A DNA stretch of 13,576 nt. Source: an uncultured Paraprevotella sp. (GTDB lineage: Bacteria > Bacteroidota > Bacteroidia > Bacteroidales > Bacteroidaceae). The stretch covers positions 1 through 13,576 of the forward strand of contig CAJUDC010000064.1 of the NCBI GenBank assembly GCA_910584955.1, in the 5' to 3' direction. Under the pieces are notes generated by a model that was not told the DNA's origin, did no database searches, and saw only the letters and a list, made by a program, of their open reading frames with translations. Below, one piece after another: positions 1 to 8,430 of this stretch (within the stretch, counting starts at the first letter, position 1; every line of letters begins with the position of its first letter). A program made the translations under genes and the position numbers.

Positions 1-2679
1 CCAGGCATGGAAGTCATATACATCTCCGGTGCCGAATCGGATGGCCGGGGTATAGTCCTCCTGGCTGGATTTGTTCACGAAGAACAGCGCCGGCATGACG
101 GGCGACTGCGTCTCTCCGCACATCACCATAGCATAAAGGAAGGTTTGGAAGATGTAGTTGGGGCGGTCTTTATGCGGGGTAGTCAGTTGTTCCATGCACT
201 TGCCCGACTGCGGTCTTCCTCCGGTCTTATAGTCTACGATGCGGAGCACTTTCTGCTGTGTGCCGCTCTCGTCGGTGCGGGTCACACGGTCGATGCGGTC
301 TATAGTGCCGCCGATCCGAATGTGTAAGGCTCCTTTGGGAGTGTCTACTCTCAGAGTGGTTTCGTGCGGTTGTTCCATCTCCACGATCTCGAACGGGGTC
401 AGCCGCCGGTCGTGTTCCAGCAGTTGTTTCAGATAGGTGATGATGACCTTACGCACTACGAGCAGAGGACCGTGGAAAGCGGGAGGCTCCAGCCCCTCCT
501 CGGCGAACGTATCCCGGAAAGCTTCTTCTACATACGGGGCCAGTGTGAGGACCGGTTTTTCCAGAAGTATATCCAGATCGGCGGCTCTGACAAGGGGGCT
601 TCGCTGTTGCAGGCGGGTGTAGACGGCTTCCGCCGCCTTATGAAATACGGTTCCGAATTGAGCGGCATCCAGACCGTCGGTCGTATCCCGCTTCGGTCGG
701 ATACGGGCAATCTGGTTCAGATAGAACTTCAACGGACAGTCCAGATAATAGTTCAAGGCTGTGGGAGATAGCGGGTGGGAACCGGCTACGCGGCTGTCGA
801 ACCGGTTTTGCAACCGGCGCATGACTTCGTCGGTCTTCCGCACCGAAAGCGGTTGGGACGTGCATACGCTCTGCCCGGCCTGTAAATGGAAAGTACGTAT
901 GTCCCATTCGGTTTCTGCCAGCAACTGGCGCAAGAACCTTGACATTTCCCCTTGCCGGCTGCCTTCTGTCGATGTATTGTACAGGAAGGTGATGTGCTCG
1001 GCCCGTTGAAGCAGCCGGTAGAAATAAAAAGCGTAAACGGCAATCTTATGCCGGATGGTGGTGAGGCCGAAAGCTTCTTTCAGCGCATAGGGGATAAATG
1101 AGGTGTCGCTGGTATGCCGGGGGAGTTGGCCTTCGTTGACCGACAGCAGGATGATGTTCCGAAAATCCAGATTACGTGTCTCCAATACTCCCATCACCTG
1201 CAGGCCGACGGCGGGTTCACCGTGGAAAGGAATGGTGGTGCCGGCCAGTACGGTGCGCAACAGGCGGCGCAATGTGACGGCTTCTACGTTCAGCACACCC
1301 GAATCCACCAGACTGCGGAAGCGGGTCAGTATGCTGTGTGTCTTGAACAACGCTTCGTTGTATAATTGCTGGTAGACATCGGGTTGTTCCGTATGGCGGA
1401 ACGAGGCGGCCAGTTGCTCCAGGAGCAGGATCAGATAGTCCAGCAGTTCCGTATTTGTTGCGGGATGTTGCTGCCATACGGCCTCTTCCAGCCGATGCCC
1501 GTACGGGTGATTCGTTACGGCTTCCCGGTAACTGTTCAGAAAACGGCCGCTTTCGGCGTTGTAACCGTCTGTCTGTAGACTGACGAGGGCGTTTACCAGA
1601 CTGTAGACGGGCGTGTCCGTCAGGGGAAATCCCATCGTTATGTTGGTGTGGCGGATAGTAATCCCGCTTTCGTTGTCGGGTAAGGCATGCAATACGGGTT
1701 GCAGCAACGCTTCGTTGCACAAGACCACCGCCGTTTCCTGTTCCGGTGTTGTCAGATGGTTTTGGAGCCATTGCGGGAGATAGCGGGCCTGCGCATTTTC
1801 CGAAGTGGCCGAGATATAATCCACCTGTTTGCTCTTCTCCATATTGCGGAACAAAGATTCCGGCAATTCATTGGGGAAACGTTTCAGGTTCTCACGCATG
1901 AAGACCCCAGCCTCGAAGGTTCGCTCCGCCTGTGTATAGAAGACATCGTAATCCCAGTAAAAGAGGGCGGCCTGCCGGTCTTTTAAAGCTTGAAACAGTT
2001 GTGCCTCCACTTCGTTCAACACGTTCAAGCCGATGAAGACATACGTTTTTCCCGGCTCCGGGCCGGTTTCCTTTTCGTCGCGCATACGTTCGGCCACCTC
2101 CCTGTACAGTGCTCCTTCGTACATCAGCCCTTGTTTGCGCAGGGAAGCGTTCAGTTCGGTGTACAGCTCATACATGATGTTCCACAAGGCGAGAAATTTT
2201 TCCTTAAGCCTGGAATTGTTCTCGATGGAGAAGCCTTTGAAAAAGCGGCTCAAGGCCTCTTCCTGTTCTTTGGTAAGGTAGGCGCTGTCGTCCAGTACCT
2301 TGATCGCCCGTATGTTGCTGAAGAGCCGGCGGGCATCGGCCAAATGCTTGTCGATGTCGTCGAAGTCGGAAAGAATGATTTCGCCCCATCCGTAAAAACG
2401 GTCGAGCGATTCGGGCTGAGCCGTTTTGCCGGCATAGATGCGATACAGTTCACATACGGCCAGAATCGGATCGCAGACGTTGTAGGAGGATGCCGAGCAG
2501 AACACGTCGCTGATGGTCTGGTAGCGGGGAGCCCATACCGGTGTGGGCGACAGAGCGGCCAGCTGTTGGTTCATGAACAGGCCCGCCCGCTTGTTGGGAA
2601 AGACAAGAACCAGATCGGACAGGTTCGTGCCGAACCGTTCCAATAGATCATGTGCCACTGCCGAGAGAAAGGTTTCCAT
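1..2679 (-). CDS. addB: AddB-type PD-(D/E)XK nuclease subunit (3' end cut off by the window edge)
   Basis: The minus-strand frame from ATG at 2679 stays open for 893 codons to base 1, so the C-terminus is missing. The protein is the likely AddB partner of the adjacent AddA in a double-strand-break resecting helicase-nuclease. Visible landmarks are FPNKRAGLF near the N-terminus (about residues 24-32), an inactivated-helicase-like stretch LETRNLDFRNIILLSVNEGQ (about 497-516), LDCPLKFYL with Cys648, and a PD-(D/E)XK nuclease domain: GTVFH (about 675-679), GTIDRID with Asp794, VDYKTGG with Asp816 and Lys818, and QTFLYA with Gln845. No Walker A motif is seen near the N-terminus, so ATP-driven unwinding would rest on AddA. 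AddB enzymes often hold an iron-sulphur cluster with one Cys before and three after the nuclease core. Cys648 fits the first, and the others would lie beyond base 1. The start lies 5 bases after the addA stop. The nuclease-family call is firm; the symbol rests on motifs and on pairing with addA. Confidence 0.9.
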   Translation of the reverse strand, partial: METFLSAVAHDLLERFGTNLSDLVLVFPNKRAGLFMNQQLAALSPTPVWAPRYQTISDVFCSASSYNVCDPILAVCELYRIYAGKTAQPESLDRFYGWGEIILSDFDDIDKHLADARRLFSNIRAIKVLDDSAYLTKEQEEALSRFFKGFSIENNSRLKEKFLALWNIMYELYTELNASLRKQGLMYEGALYREVAERMRDEKETGPEPGKTYVFIGLNVLNEVEAQLFQALKDRQAALFYWDYDVFYTQAERTFEAGVFMRENLKRFPNELPESLFRNMEKSKQVDYISATSENAQARYLPQWLQNHLTTPEQETAVVLCNEALLQPVLHALPDNESGITIRHTNITMGFPLTDTPVYSLVNALVSLQTDGYNAESGRFLNSYREAVTNHPYGHRLEEAVWQQHPATNTELLDYLILLLEQLAASFRHTEQPDVYQQLYNEALFKTHSILTRFRSLVDSGVLNVEAVTLRRLLRTVLAGTTIPFHGEPAVGLQVMGVLETRNLDFRNIILLSVNEGQLPRHTSDTSFIPYALKEAFGLTTIRHKIAVYAFYFYRLLQRAEHITFLYNTSTEGSRQGEMSRFLRQLLAETEWDIRTFHLQAGQSVCTSQPLSVRKTDEVMRRLQNRFDSRVAGSHPLSPTALNYYLDCPLKFYLNQIARIRPKRDTTDGLDAAQFGTVFHKAAEAVYTRLQQRSPLVRAADLDILLEKPVLTLAPYVEEAFRDTFAEEGLEPPAFHGPLLVVRKVIITYLKQLLEHDRRLTPFEIVEMEQPHETTLRVDTPKGALHIRIGGTIDRIDRVTRTDESGTQQKVLRIVDYKTGGRPQSGKCMEQLTTPHKDRPNYIFQTFLYAMVMCGETQSPVMPALFFVNKSSQEDYTPAIRFGTGDVYDFHAW

Positions 2680-2684
2680 ACAAC

Positions 2685-5600
2685 TTACGCTTTTATTTCT
2701 TCGATTTGATTGGTATACACGAACCATAGATAGCCTTTTACCCGTTTTTGCGGTTCCATTTGCTGCAACAGGTGCATGTATTCCCGTACTTGTTCGTGAT
2801 ATTCCGGCCGGTGCCTTCCGAATTTGAAATCGGTCACGATGATTTCTTCTTCACTTACCATTACGCGGTCGGGCCTTCGGACGATACATTCGCCGCTGGC
2901 GGCATCGGTCGACAGAATGGAACATTCGTTGTAAAGGCGGTAACGACCCGAAAACCAATCGGCGATGACCGGGCGTTCCAGTCCTCGGGTCACCCATTTT
3001 CGCAGACGTTCCTTCTGTATCTCTTTGCCCAATATACCTTCGCTTTCCACTTGTTGCAGCACCGCATCCAGGTCGGCAGCCGTATGCAGGGTGGAGAATA
3101 TATAGTGGAGCAGTTTGCCTTGCCGGATATACGTGTCTTGTAGCGGAGCGTCTGCCGATTCCGGGATTTCTTCTTCGCCGGCTGTTAAGATGAATTTTTC
3201 CGAGCGGTTGGATTGCCGGAAATCTATGCCGGTGGTGAACGACTGCATGGCCACAGGCAGATCCGTGTATATCAATTCCATGCGGTTGTCGCTGTGTTTC
3301 TTTTCCGTTCGGACCGCAGTGACGGGAAAGCCGTATGTGAAAGTGGATATGTCGTCTTCATCCCAGTTCGCCTCTTCCATATCGGTTGGCAACGCGGCCC
3401 GTAGGAGGTCGCCTACCGTTCCGCTCTCGGTCATTTCGTCTTTGGCCTTGGCCCAGATCAAGAGGTTCTTCTCGGCGCGTGTCAGGGCCACGTACAACGT
3501 GTTCAGGGCATCTACGCGCCGTTGCAGGTGCTCCTCCTCATAGACTGATTTAAAAAGGGAGGTTTTCATCTGTGCACAAGGCGATACGGGGATGAGAGGC
3601 AGTTCGTCGTAAGGCTCCCGGTCGGGCGTACACCATAGCAGATCGCCGGATCCGTTTGTATGCTTATCGCGCTCCACGTCCCAGTGGCAGTAGGGAACAA
3701 AAACCGTATGAAACTGTAATCCTTTGGATTTATGGATAGTAAAGATGCGTATGCCGTCCGTCTCGCCGGATGGAATGGTCTGTTCGGACAGTTCTTCTTC
3801 CCAAAAAGTCAGGAAGGAGGACAAGTCGGACGGATTTTCCTGAAGATACGTGGCGACCTGGTCGAAATAAGCGAAAAAATAGGCCTCCTGTTTGACGAGT
3901 TTTTGCAGGGAGAACAATCGGAACAGTTCTTCCTGCAATTCGTATAGCGGCATCAGCCGGAGCCGTTCCCGTTCGCGGACGAACGGTTCGGGAAGCAGAC
4001 GGGACGGTTCGGTGAGCAACCAGCCGTTCAGATCGACCGGTTGTTCCAGAATGTCGTGTTGGTAGTGCACGACCAGATAGGCCAGCGCTACGCTATCTTC
4101 CGGTGTACGGAGCACCTGCTGGGCGGCGATGAGCATGTTTATACCGGTGGAAGACGAGAGCCGGAACGCTTCGTCCGAAACCAGTTTTACGTCCGGCAGC
4201 CGTTGGGAAAAGGCGGCTACCACGGGTACGGCATGCCTGCGTTGGCGCAACAGGATGGCCATTTGCGAATAACCTACGCCTGCGCGGTGCAGTTCGGCCG
4301 CTTGTTCGCAAAGGTCCTCCAGCATGAGCTCTTCCCAGTTCTCGTCTGTGGATTTTCGGGTGGACGGATAGAAGCGTGCGCGTACGAATCCGGCATCCCC
4401 TTTGTTTTCGGGGCACTTTTGGCCGACGTCGCTGTATGCTTCCGCCAGTTTCAGTTGGGCTTCGGGATGTAAGTCATCCAGTACACGGCCAGCCCGTTCG
4501 AAGACGCGGTTATTAAAGGTTATAATCCGGCGTTCGCTTCTGAAGTTATATTCCAACCGGCGGAGCTGGGGACTTTGGGCCGCCATCTCTCTGCCGATGT
4601 TGTTCAGTATCGTCCAGTCGCCGTTTCGCCAGCGGTAGATGCTTTGTTTGACATCGCCCACCAGCAGATTTCTCCCGCCGCCGGCCATATTTTCCAGCAA
4701 CAGGGTTTTGAAGTTCTGCCATTGCAGTGTGGAGGTGTCCTGAAACTCGTCGATCATGATGTGATGAAATTCCGCGCCCATCTTCTCAAAGATGAACGGC
4801 GCGTCGGAACCTTCGGTGAGTTTGTTCAGCAGAATCGGTGTTTTTGCGAGCAGAAAACGGTTGGTCTCTTGGGTGATGGATGTTATTTCCTCGTCGATCG
4901 ATCCGAGTAGCCGGAGCGGATTGAGATGTTTCAGAGAGAGCGAAGCGGTATTGTACGGCTCGGCTCCTGTGGTTTGGAAATGGCGTATCTCTTGCAGGAG
5001 TTCCCGAAAGTGTTCCGCCGTTTCCAGCCAATATGTGTTTTTCTGTTTGGCGGCGACAAGCATGTTTTCGGGGGCTTCCAGATAGCGTTGCAGCGTGATT
5101 TTGAATTCCGCCTCGAAGCCTTTCTCCATCAATGCGTTCAAATACGTGTTCAGGGTGGAGCCCGATTTAAAATCCGTGCAACTTATGCCGAATGTTTCAA
5201 GTTCTTCTCTGAAATGTTCCACGGCGCTTGCCAGTTTATCCCATGCGTCCGCTTTTATGTCTTGCAGGGCTTTCCGGTAGTGCAGCATCCGTTTGTCGTC
5301 GTCCAGTATGTTGCGCAGGGCCGCGCTGCTTTCCAGATAAGCCGGGCTGAAGATCCACCTGGCGAAATCCTTGGTTTCACGGCTCACATCCCAACGTTCG
5401 TCGTTGCGTATTTTGTCGTCTACATACTCCGACACCCACAATAGCAGGCGCGGTTCCAGATGCAGGCGGTCCATGAGACGGTCTACGGCGTTACCCAGCA
5501 TTTCCTTGTCGTTCAGGTCCACTTGCAGATTGGCTGTAAGACTAAGTTCGTGGGCCAGATTTTTCAGTACCGACTGGAAGAACGAATCGATGGTCTCTAC

Positions 5601-5948
5601 GCGGAAGCGGCTGTAATCGTGCAGGATGTTTCGCAGGGCTAAGCCTGCCTTTCGGCGGATTTCCTCATCGGTGATGGGGGGGAATCCGTCGCTTGCCAGT
5701 TCTTTTTTCAGTGCCTTCAGATAAGGGTGTGAGGAAGGCACGTCTTTCCATATACCGTATAATTGTTGCAGAATACGGTCCTTCATTTCGGCTGTGGCCT
5801 TGTTGGTGAATGTCACGGCCAGGATGTGGCGGTAGTGCGTATTTCCGTGAGCCGTTAGCAGCAGTTTGATGTACTGTACGGCCAGCGTGAAAGTCTTTCC
5901 TGAGCCGGCAGAGGCTTTGTAAACGATCAGTCGGGAAGGCTCGTTCAT
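2685..5948 (-). CDS. addA: AddA-type UvrD/Rep helicase with C-terminal PD-(D/E)XK nuclease
   Basis: A complete 1087-residue protein, the usual size for AddA or RecB-like helicase-nucleases. It should unwind and cut DNA from double-strand ends in the cytoplasm and prepare 3' ends for RecA. All superfamily 1A helicase motifs are visible (positions approximate): Walker A ASAGSGKT (12-19), motif Ia VTFTNKATAEMKDR (46-59), DEFQD (401-405), GDVKQSIYRWR (432-442), YNFRS (468-472), TIHKSKGLQF (738-747) and LYVALTRAEK (819-828). The C-terminal nuclease shows GKLLHYIF with His about 949, RRPDRV with Asp about 1028, TDFKFG with the D-x-K pair about 1041-1043, and a following EQVREY. The ATG lies 2 bases after the stop of the acyl-CoA ligase, and the gene ends 5 bases before addB. 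This implies co-transcription and probably coupled translation. Nothing suggests damage to the gene. Confidence 0.95.
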   Translation of the reverse strand: MNEPSRLIVYKASAGSGKTFTLAVQYIKLLLTAHGNTHYRHILAVTFTNKATAEMKDRILQQLYGIWKDVPSSHPYLKALKKELASDGFPPITDEEIRRKAGLALRNILHDYSRFRVETIDSFFQSVLKNLAHELSLTANLQVDLNDKEMLGNAVDRLMDRLHLEPRLLLWVSEYVDDKIRNDERWDVSRETKDFARWIFSPAYLESSAALRNILDDDKRMLHYRKALQDIKADAWDKLASAVEHFREELETFGISCTDFKSGSTLNTYLNALMEKGFEAEFKITLQRYLEAPENMLVAAKQKNTYWLETAEHFRELLQEIRHFQTTGAEPYNTASLSLKHLNPLRLLGSIDEEITSITQETNRFLLAKTPILLNKLTEGSDAPFIFEKMGAEFHHIMIDEFQDTSTLQWQNFKTLLLENMAGGGRNLLVGDVKQSIYRWRNGDWTILNNIGREMAAQSPQLRRLEYNFRSERRIITFNNRVFERAGRVLDDLHPEAQLKLAEAYSDVGQKCPENKGDAGFVRARFYPSTRKSTDENWEELMLEDLCEQAAELHRAGVGYSQMAILLRQRRHAVPVVAAFSQRLPDVKLVSDEAFRLSSSTGINMLIAAQQVLRTPEDSVALAYLVVHYQHDILEQPVDLNGWLLTEPSRLLPEPFVRERERLRLMPLYELQEELFRLFSLQKLVKQEAYFFAYFDQVATYLQENPSDLSSFLTFWEEELSEQTIPSGETDGIRIFTIHKSKGLQFHTVFVPYCHWDVERDKHTNGSGDLLWCTPDREPYDELPLIPVSPCAQMKTSLFKSVYEEEHLQRRVDALNTLYVALTRAEKNLLIWAKAKDEMTESGTVGDLLRAALPTDMEEANWDEDDISTFTYGFPVTAVRTEKKHSDNRMELIYTDLPVAMQSFTTGIDFRQSNRSEKFILTAGEEEIPESADAPLQDTYIRQGKLLHYIFSTLHTAADLDAVLQQVESEGILGKEIQKERLRKWVTRGLERPVIADWFSGRYRLYNECSILSTDAASGECIVRRPDRVMVSEEEIIVTDFKFGRHRPEYHEQVREYMHLLQQMEPQKRVKGYLWFVYTNQIEEIKA

Positions 5949-5950
5949 GC

Positions 5951-7612
5951 TTATATGTCCGTTTGTTGATACAAGTACCGTTTGATGCTTTTCTTGGCTG
6001 TTTTTTCGAATTCTTCGCTTTGCAGTACGATGCGGGTGAGCTGCGAGTAAGCCGGCAGTTCCCGGTTCAGGTCCGTACGGCTTTGGTCCAGCAATTCCGC
6101 CAGCTTCTTCTCGTCGAATCCGTTGCGCAACGCCTCGTCGAAATCGGGATAGACCAGTGCCACCAGTTTCTCGCGGCTCATGACAACGAGCGATTCATTC
6201 ACAAACGGCATGTTGTTCAACTTGGCTTCGATCTCTTCGGGGTAGATGTTTTGTCCGCTGGAACTCAGCAGCATGTTCTTGCATCTGCCTTTGATGTACA
6301 CATGTCCGCTTTCGCTGATGACGGCCATGTCGCCCGTATGCAGCCATCCGTCTTTGTCGATGACCTGCGCCGTGGCTTCCGGGTTCTTGTAATACCCCAG
6401 CATGTTGTTGGTCCCCCGGCAAATCAGTTCGCCCGGTATCCGTTGCGGGTCGGGGCTTATGACACGCACTTCCATGCGGTCGGCCGCCCGTCCGCAGGAG
6501 GTGTAGGCGGATTCTTCCCAGGGTGAATAGCAGATGAACGGTCCGCATTCCGTCATGCCGTAACCGTTGACACACGGAAATTTTATCTTACGCAGAAAAG
6601 CTTCTACTTCGGCGTTGAAGGAGGCACCGCCCACTACGATCTCCTGTAGATTCTCTCCGAACAGCCGGATACTCTCTTCCCGCACGCGTTCTTTGATCTT
6701 CTCATTAATAATAGGTAGGCGTAAGAGCAATTTGCCGATTTTATTGTCGATACGGGGCAGAATCTCTTTCTTGACGATCTTTTCTATCACCAGGGGGACG
6801 CAGGCAATGATCCGTGGATGTACCTGTGCCACTGCGTTGATGATGATCTTGGGCGAGGGCATGCGCGTAAGGAAGAACAGATGGGCGCCTTGGGTGATGC
6901 CGTACAGAAAGTCGGCTGTCATGCCGAATACATGCCCCATGGGGAGCATGGACACCATATTGTCTCCTTGCCGGAGTTTCATTTTGCTGCGACAGAAAAG
7001 AATGTTCGAGAGCAGGCTGCGGTAGGGGAGCATCACTCCTTTGGAAAAGCCGGTCGTTCCCGAAGTGTAGTTGATGACGGCCACTTCCTCTTCGCTGCTT
7101 TCCGCCGGATAACCGACATCGTCCACGGTGAAGAGTTTGGGGTATTTTCTGCCGAAAAGTTCGTTCAGATGCCGGCGGGCGTAATCCAGATCGTCCGACC
7201 GGCAGGCGGTCAGGGTGAAATCGCGCAGGCAAAGAATGCCTTCGAGGGCGGGCATGGAGTTCTCGTTCAGGTTTTCCCATACCTGATCGCCTACAAAGAG
7301 CAGACGGGCTTCGGAATGGTTGACGATATTATGTATGTTGTCCGGTTTGAATTCATGGAGAATGGGAACAATGACGGCTCCATACGTGAGGGTGGCCAGA
7401 AAAGCCACGCACCAGTTGCTGCTGTTGCGGCCGCACAGGGCGATTTTGTCGCCGGGACGGATACCTGCCGCTTCCATCATCAGATGCAGTTTCTCGATTT
7501 TACGGGCCACGTCTTTGTATTGAAGGGTTTCGCCGTTGAAGTCCGTCAGGGCTTTCAGGTCCCAGTTCTGTCTGATGCTGTCTTCAATGAGTTTTATCAA
7601 GGATGGTTTCAT
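5951..7612 (-). CDS. AMP-binding long-chain acyl-CoA ligase-like enzyme
   Basis: A 553-residue member of the ANL (acyl/aryl-CoA ligase) superfamily, expected to activate a fatty acid with ATP and pass it to CoA. Motifs seen are the phosphate loop YTSGTTGFSKG (182-192), YGMTE (351-355), TGDMA (426-430), YIKGRCKNM (439-447) and GQNIYPEEIE (453-462). The C-terminal end has KTAKKSIKR (537-545), where this superfamily normally places the catalytic Lys of the adenylation step. By my alignment Ser occupies that exact position, with Lys one residue before. The frame stays open upstream to 8287, but ATG 7612 is the sensible start. It gives a family-like N-terminus and a usual length, and the extra 225 codons lie opposite the HAD gene and resemble no protein. 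A TAnnTTTG element sits 35 bases upstream on the same strand. The substrate cannot be read from sequence. The gene is first in the unit with addA and addB. Confidence 0.92.
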   Translation of the reverse strand: MKPSLIKLIEDSIRQNWDLKALTDFNGETLQYKDVARKIEKLHLMMEAAGIRPGDKIALCGRNSSNWCVAFLATLTYGAVIVPILHEFKPDNIHNIVNHSEARLLFVGDQVWENLNENSMPALEGILCLRDFTLTACRSDDLDYARRHLNELFGRKYPKLFTVDDVGYPAESSEEEVAVINYTSGTTGFSKGVMLPYRSLLSNILFCRSKMKLRQGDNMVSMLPMGHVFGMTADFLYGITQGAHLFFLTRMPSPKIIINAVAQVHPRIIACVPLVIEKIVKKEILPRIDNKIGKLLLRLPIINEKIKERVREESIRLFGENLQEIVVGGASFNAEVEAFLRKIKFPCVNGYGMTECGPFICYSPWEESAYTSCGRAADRMEVRVISPDPQRIPGELICRGTNNMLGYYKNPEATAQVIDKDGWLHTGDMAVISESGHVYIKGRCKNMLLSSSGQNIYPEEIEAKLNNMPFVNESLVVMSREKLVALVYPDFDEALRNGFDEKKLAELLDQSRTDLNRELPAYSQLTRIVLQSEEFEKTAKKSIKRYLYQQTDI

Positions 7613-7702
7613 AGTTCCGAACTGCGTTCGTGATAGTTTTGCGGAACAAAAGTAATAAAAAAAATAGTTTTTCTTACCTTTGCCGCCGTAAATAAACGGA
7701 AT
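7613..7702. promoter_or_regulatory. Divergent promoter region between the acyl-CoA ligase and HAD hydrolase genes
   Basis: The 90-base spacer between two divergent starts holds one Bacteroidota -7 element (TAnnTTTG) for each direction. TACTTTTG reads leftward on the minus strand (7654-7647) and TACCTTTG reads rightward (7675-7682). Neither has an obvious TTTG at the expected -33 distance; the sequence between them is a run of A with a few T. The elements are only 20 bases apart, so each would lie in the upstream contact zone of the other. Confidence 0.55.
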
Positions 7703-8377
7703 ATGTGCGATATGACGGAAAAGAAGATGAAAAACGGGGATACGGTAGCGGCTTTGTTCGATCTGGACGGCGTGGTGTTCGATACCGAAACCCAATACAG
7801 TGTGTTCTGGGGAGAGATCGGTAGGGAGTATCATCCCGAAACGGACGGCTTCGAACTGAAAATCAAAGGGCAGACCCTGGTACAGATTTACGACAGATGG
7901 TTTGCGGGGAACGCCTCCTTGCAGGCTTCCATCACCGACAGGCTGAATGACTTTGAGCGCCGGATGCAATACGATTATATACCGGGCGTGCAGGCCTTTC
8001 TGCAAGCGCTGAAAGAAGCCGGCGTCCGTACGGCGGTGGTCACCAGTTCCAATCTTGAAAAGATGAGGCGCGTGGGTGAGGCACATCCCGAGTTGGAAAC
8101 ACTTTTCGACGAGATCCTGACATCGGAACGCTTTACACGTTCCAAACCGGCCCCCGACTGCTATCTGCTGGGTGCCGAGGTGCTGCACGTCGGTGCCGGT
8201 GACTGTGTGGTTTTCGAAGATTCCTTTCACGGATTGCAAGCCGGACGGAGTGCGGGCATGAAGGTGATGGGGCTTGCCACTACCCATCCGGCCGAGGCTA
8301 TCCGGGACAAATGTGACGAAGTGATACCCGACTTTTGCGACATGACGCCGGAAAAAATGTTAAGGCTTCTTCGTTAG
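7703..8377 (+). CDS. HAD-superfamily hydrolase, beta-phosphoglucomutase-like (subfamily IA)
   Basis: A 224-residue haloacid dehalogenase-like phosphohydrolase or phosphomutase, probably cytoplasmic and Mg-dependent. All four HAD motifs are present: LFDLDGVVFDTE with nucleophile Asp20 and acid/base Asp22, VVTSSN with Thr114, KPAPD with Lys148, and VFEDSFHG with Glu172-Asp173. The helical insertion between motifs I and II is the cap type of beta-phosphoglucomutase and related sugar-phosphate phosphatases. The substrate cannot be deduced from the motifs. In-frame ATGs at 7703, 7712 and 7727 are all possible starts; the last leaves 11 residues before the nucleophile and a longer leader after the -7 element at 7675-7682, so the true start is uncertain. 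panB follows after 53 bases but has its own promoter, so the two need not share a transcript. Confidence 0.92.
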   Translation: MCDMTEKKMKNGDTVAALFDLDGVVFDTETQYSVFWGEIGREYHPETDGFELKIKGQTLVQIYDRWFAGNASLQASITDRLNDFERRMQYDYIPGVQAFLQALKEAGVRTAVVTSSNLEKMRRVGEAHPELETLFDEILTSERFTRSKPAPDCYLLGAEVLHVGAGDCVVFEDSFHGLQAGRSAGMKVMGLATTHPAEAIRDKCDEVIPDFCDMTPEKMLRLLR

Positions 8378-8401
8378 AATCTGAAAAAAGACGTAATTTT
8401 G
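8370..8401 (+). promoter_or_regulatory. Bacteroidota-type promoter for panB
   Basis: TAATTTTG at 8394-8401 matches the -7 consensus TAnnTTTG exactly. TTCG at 8370-8373, 20 bases before it, is one base off the -33 TTTG. The predicted transcript starts about 8407, leaving a leader of roughly 24 bases before the panB ATG. The -33 element overlaps the end of the HAD gene. Confidence 0.6.
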
Positions 8402-8430
8402 CACCCGGATTTTAAATAACGAAGAAAATT

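Noticed and set aside
1990..2646. 218-codon plus-strand frame opposite addB
   Set aside because: Antisense shadow of the nuclease gene, whose own frame shows real motifs on the other strand.
6818..7633. 271-codon plus-strand frame opposite the acyl-CoA ligase
   Set aside because: The opposing frame carries all ANL motifs; this one shows none and has no promoter.
7613..8287. N-terminal extension of the acyl-CoA ligase frame by 225 codons
   Set aside because: It lies wholly opposite the well-supported HAD gene and the divergent promoter, is rich in His, Gln and Gly without any family pattern, and the ATG at 7612 gives a normal-length enzyme.
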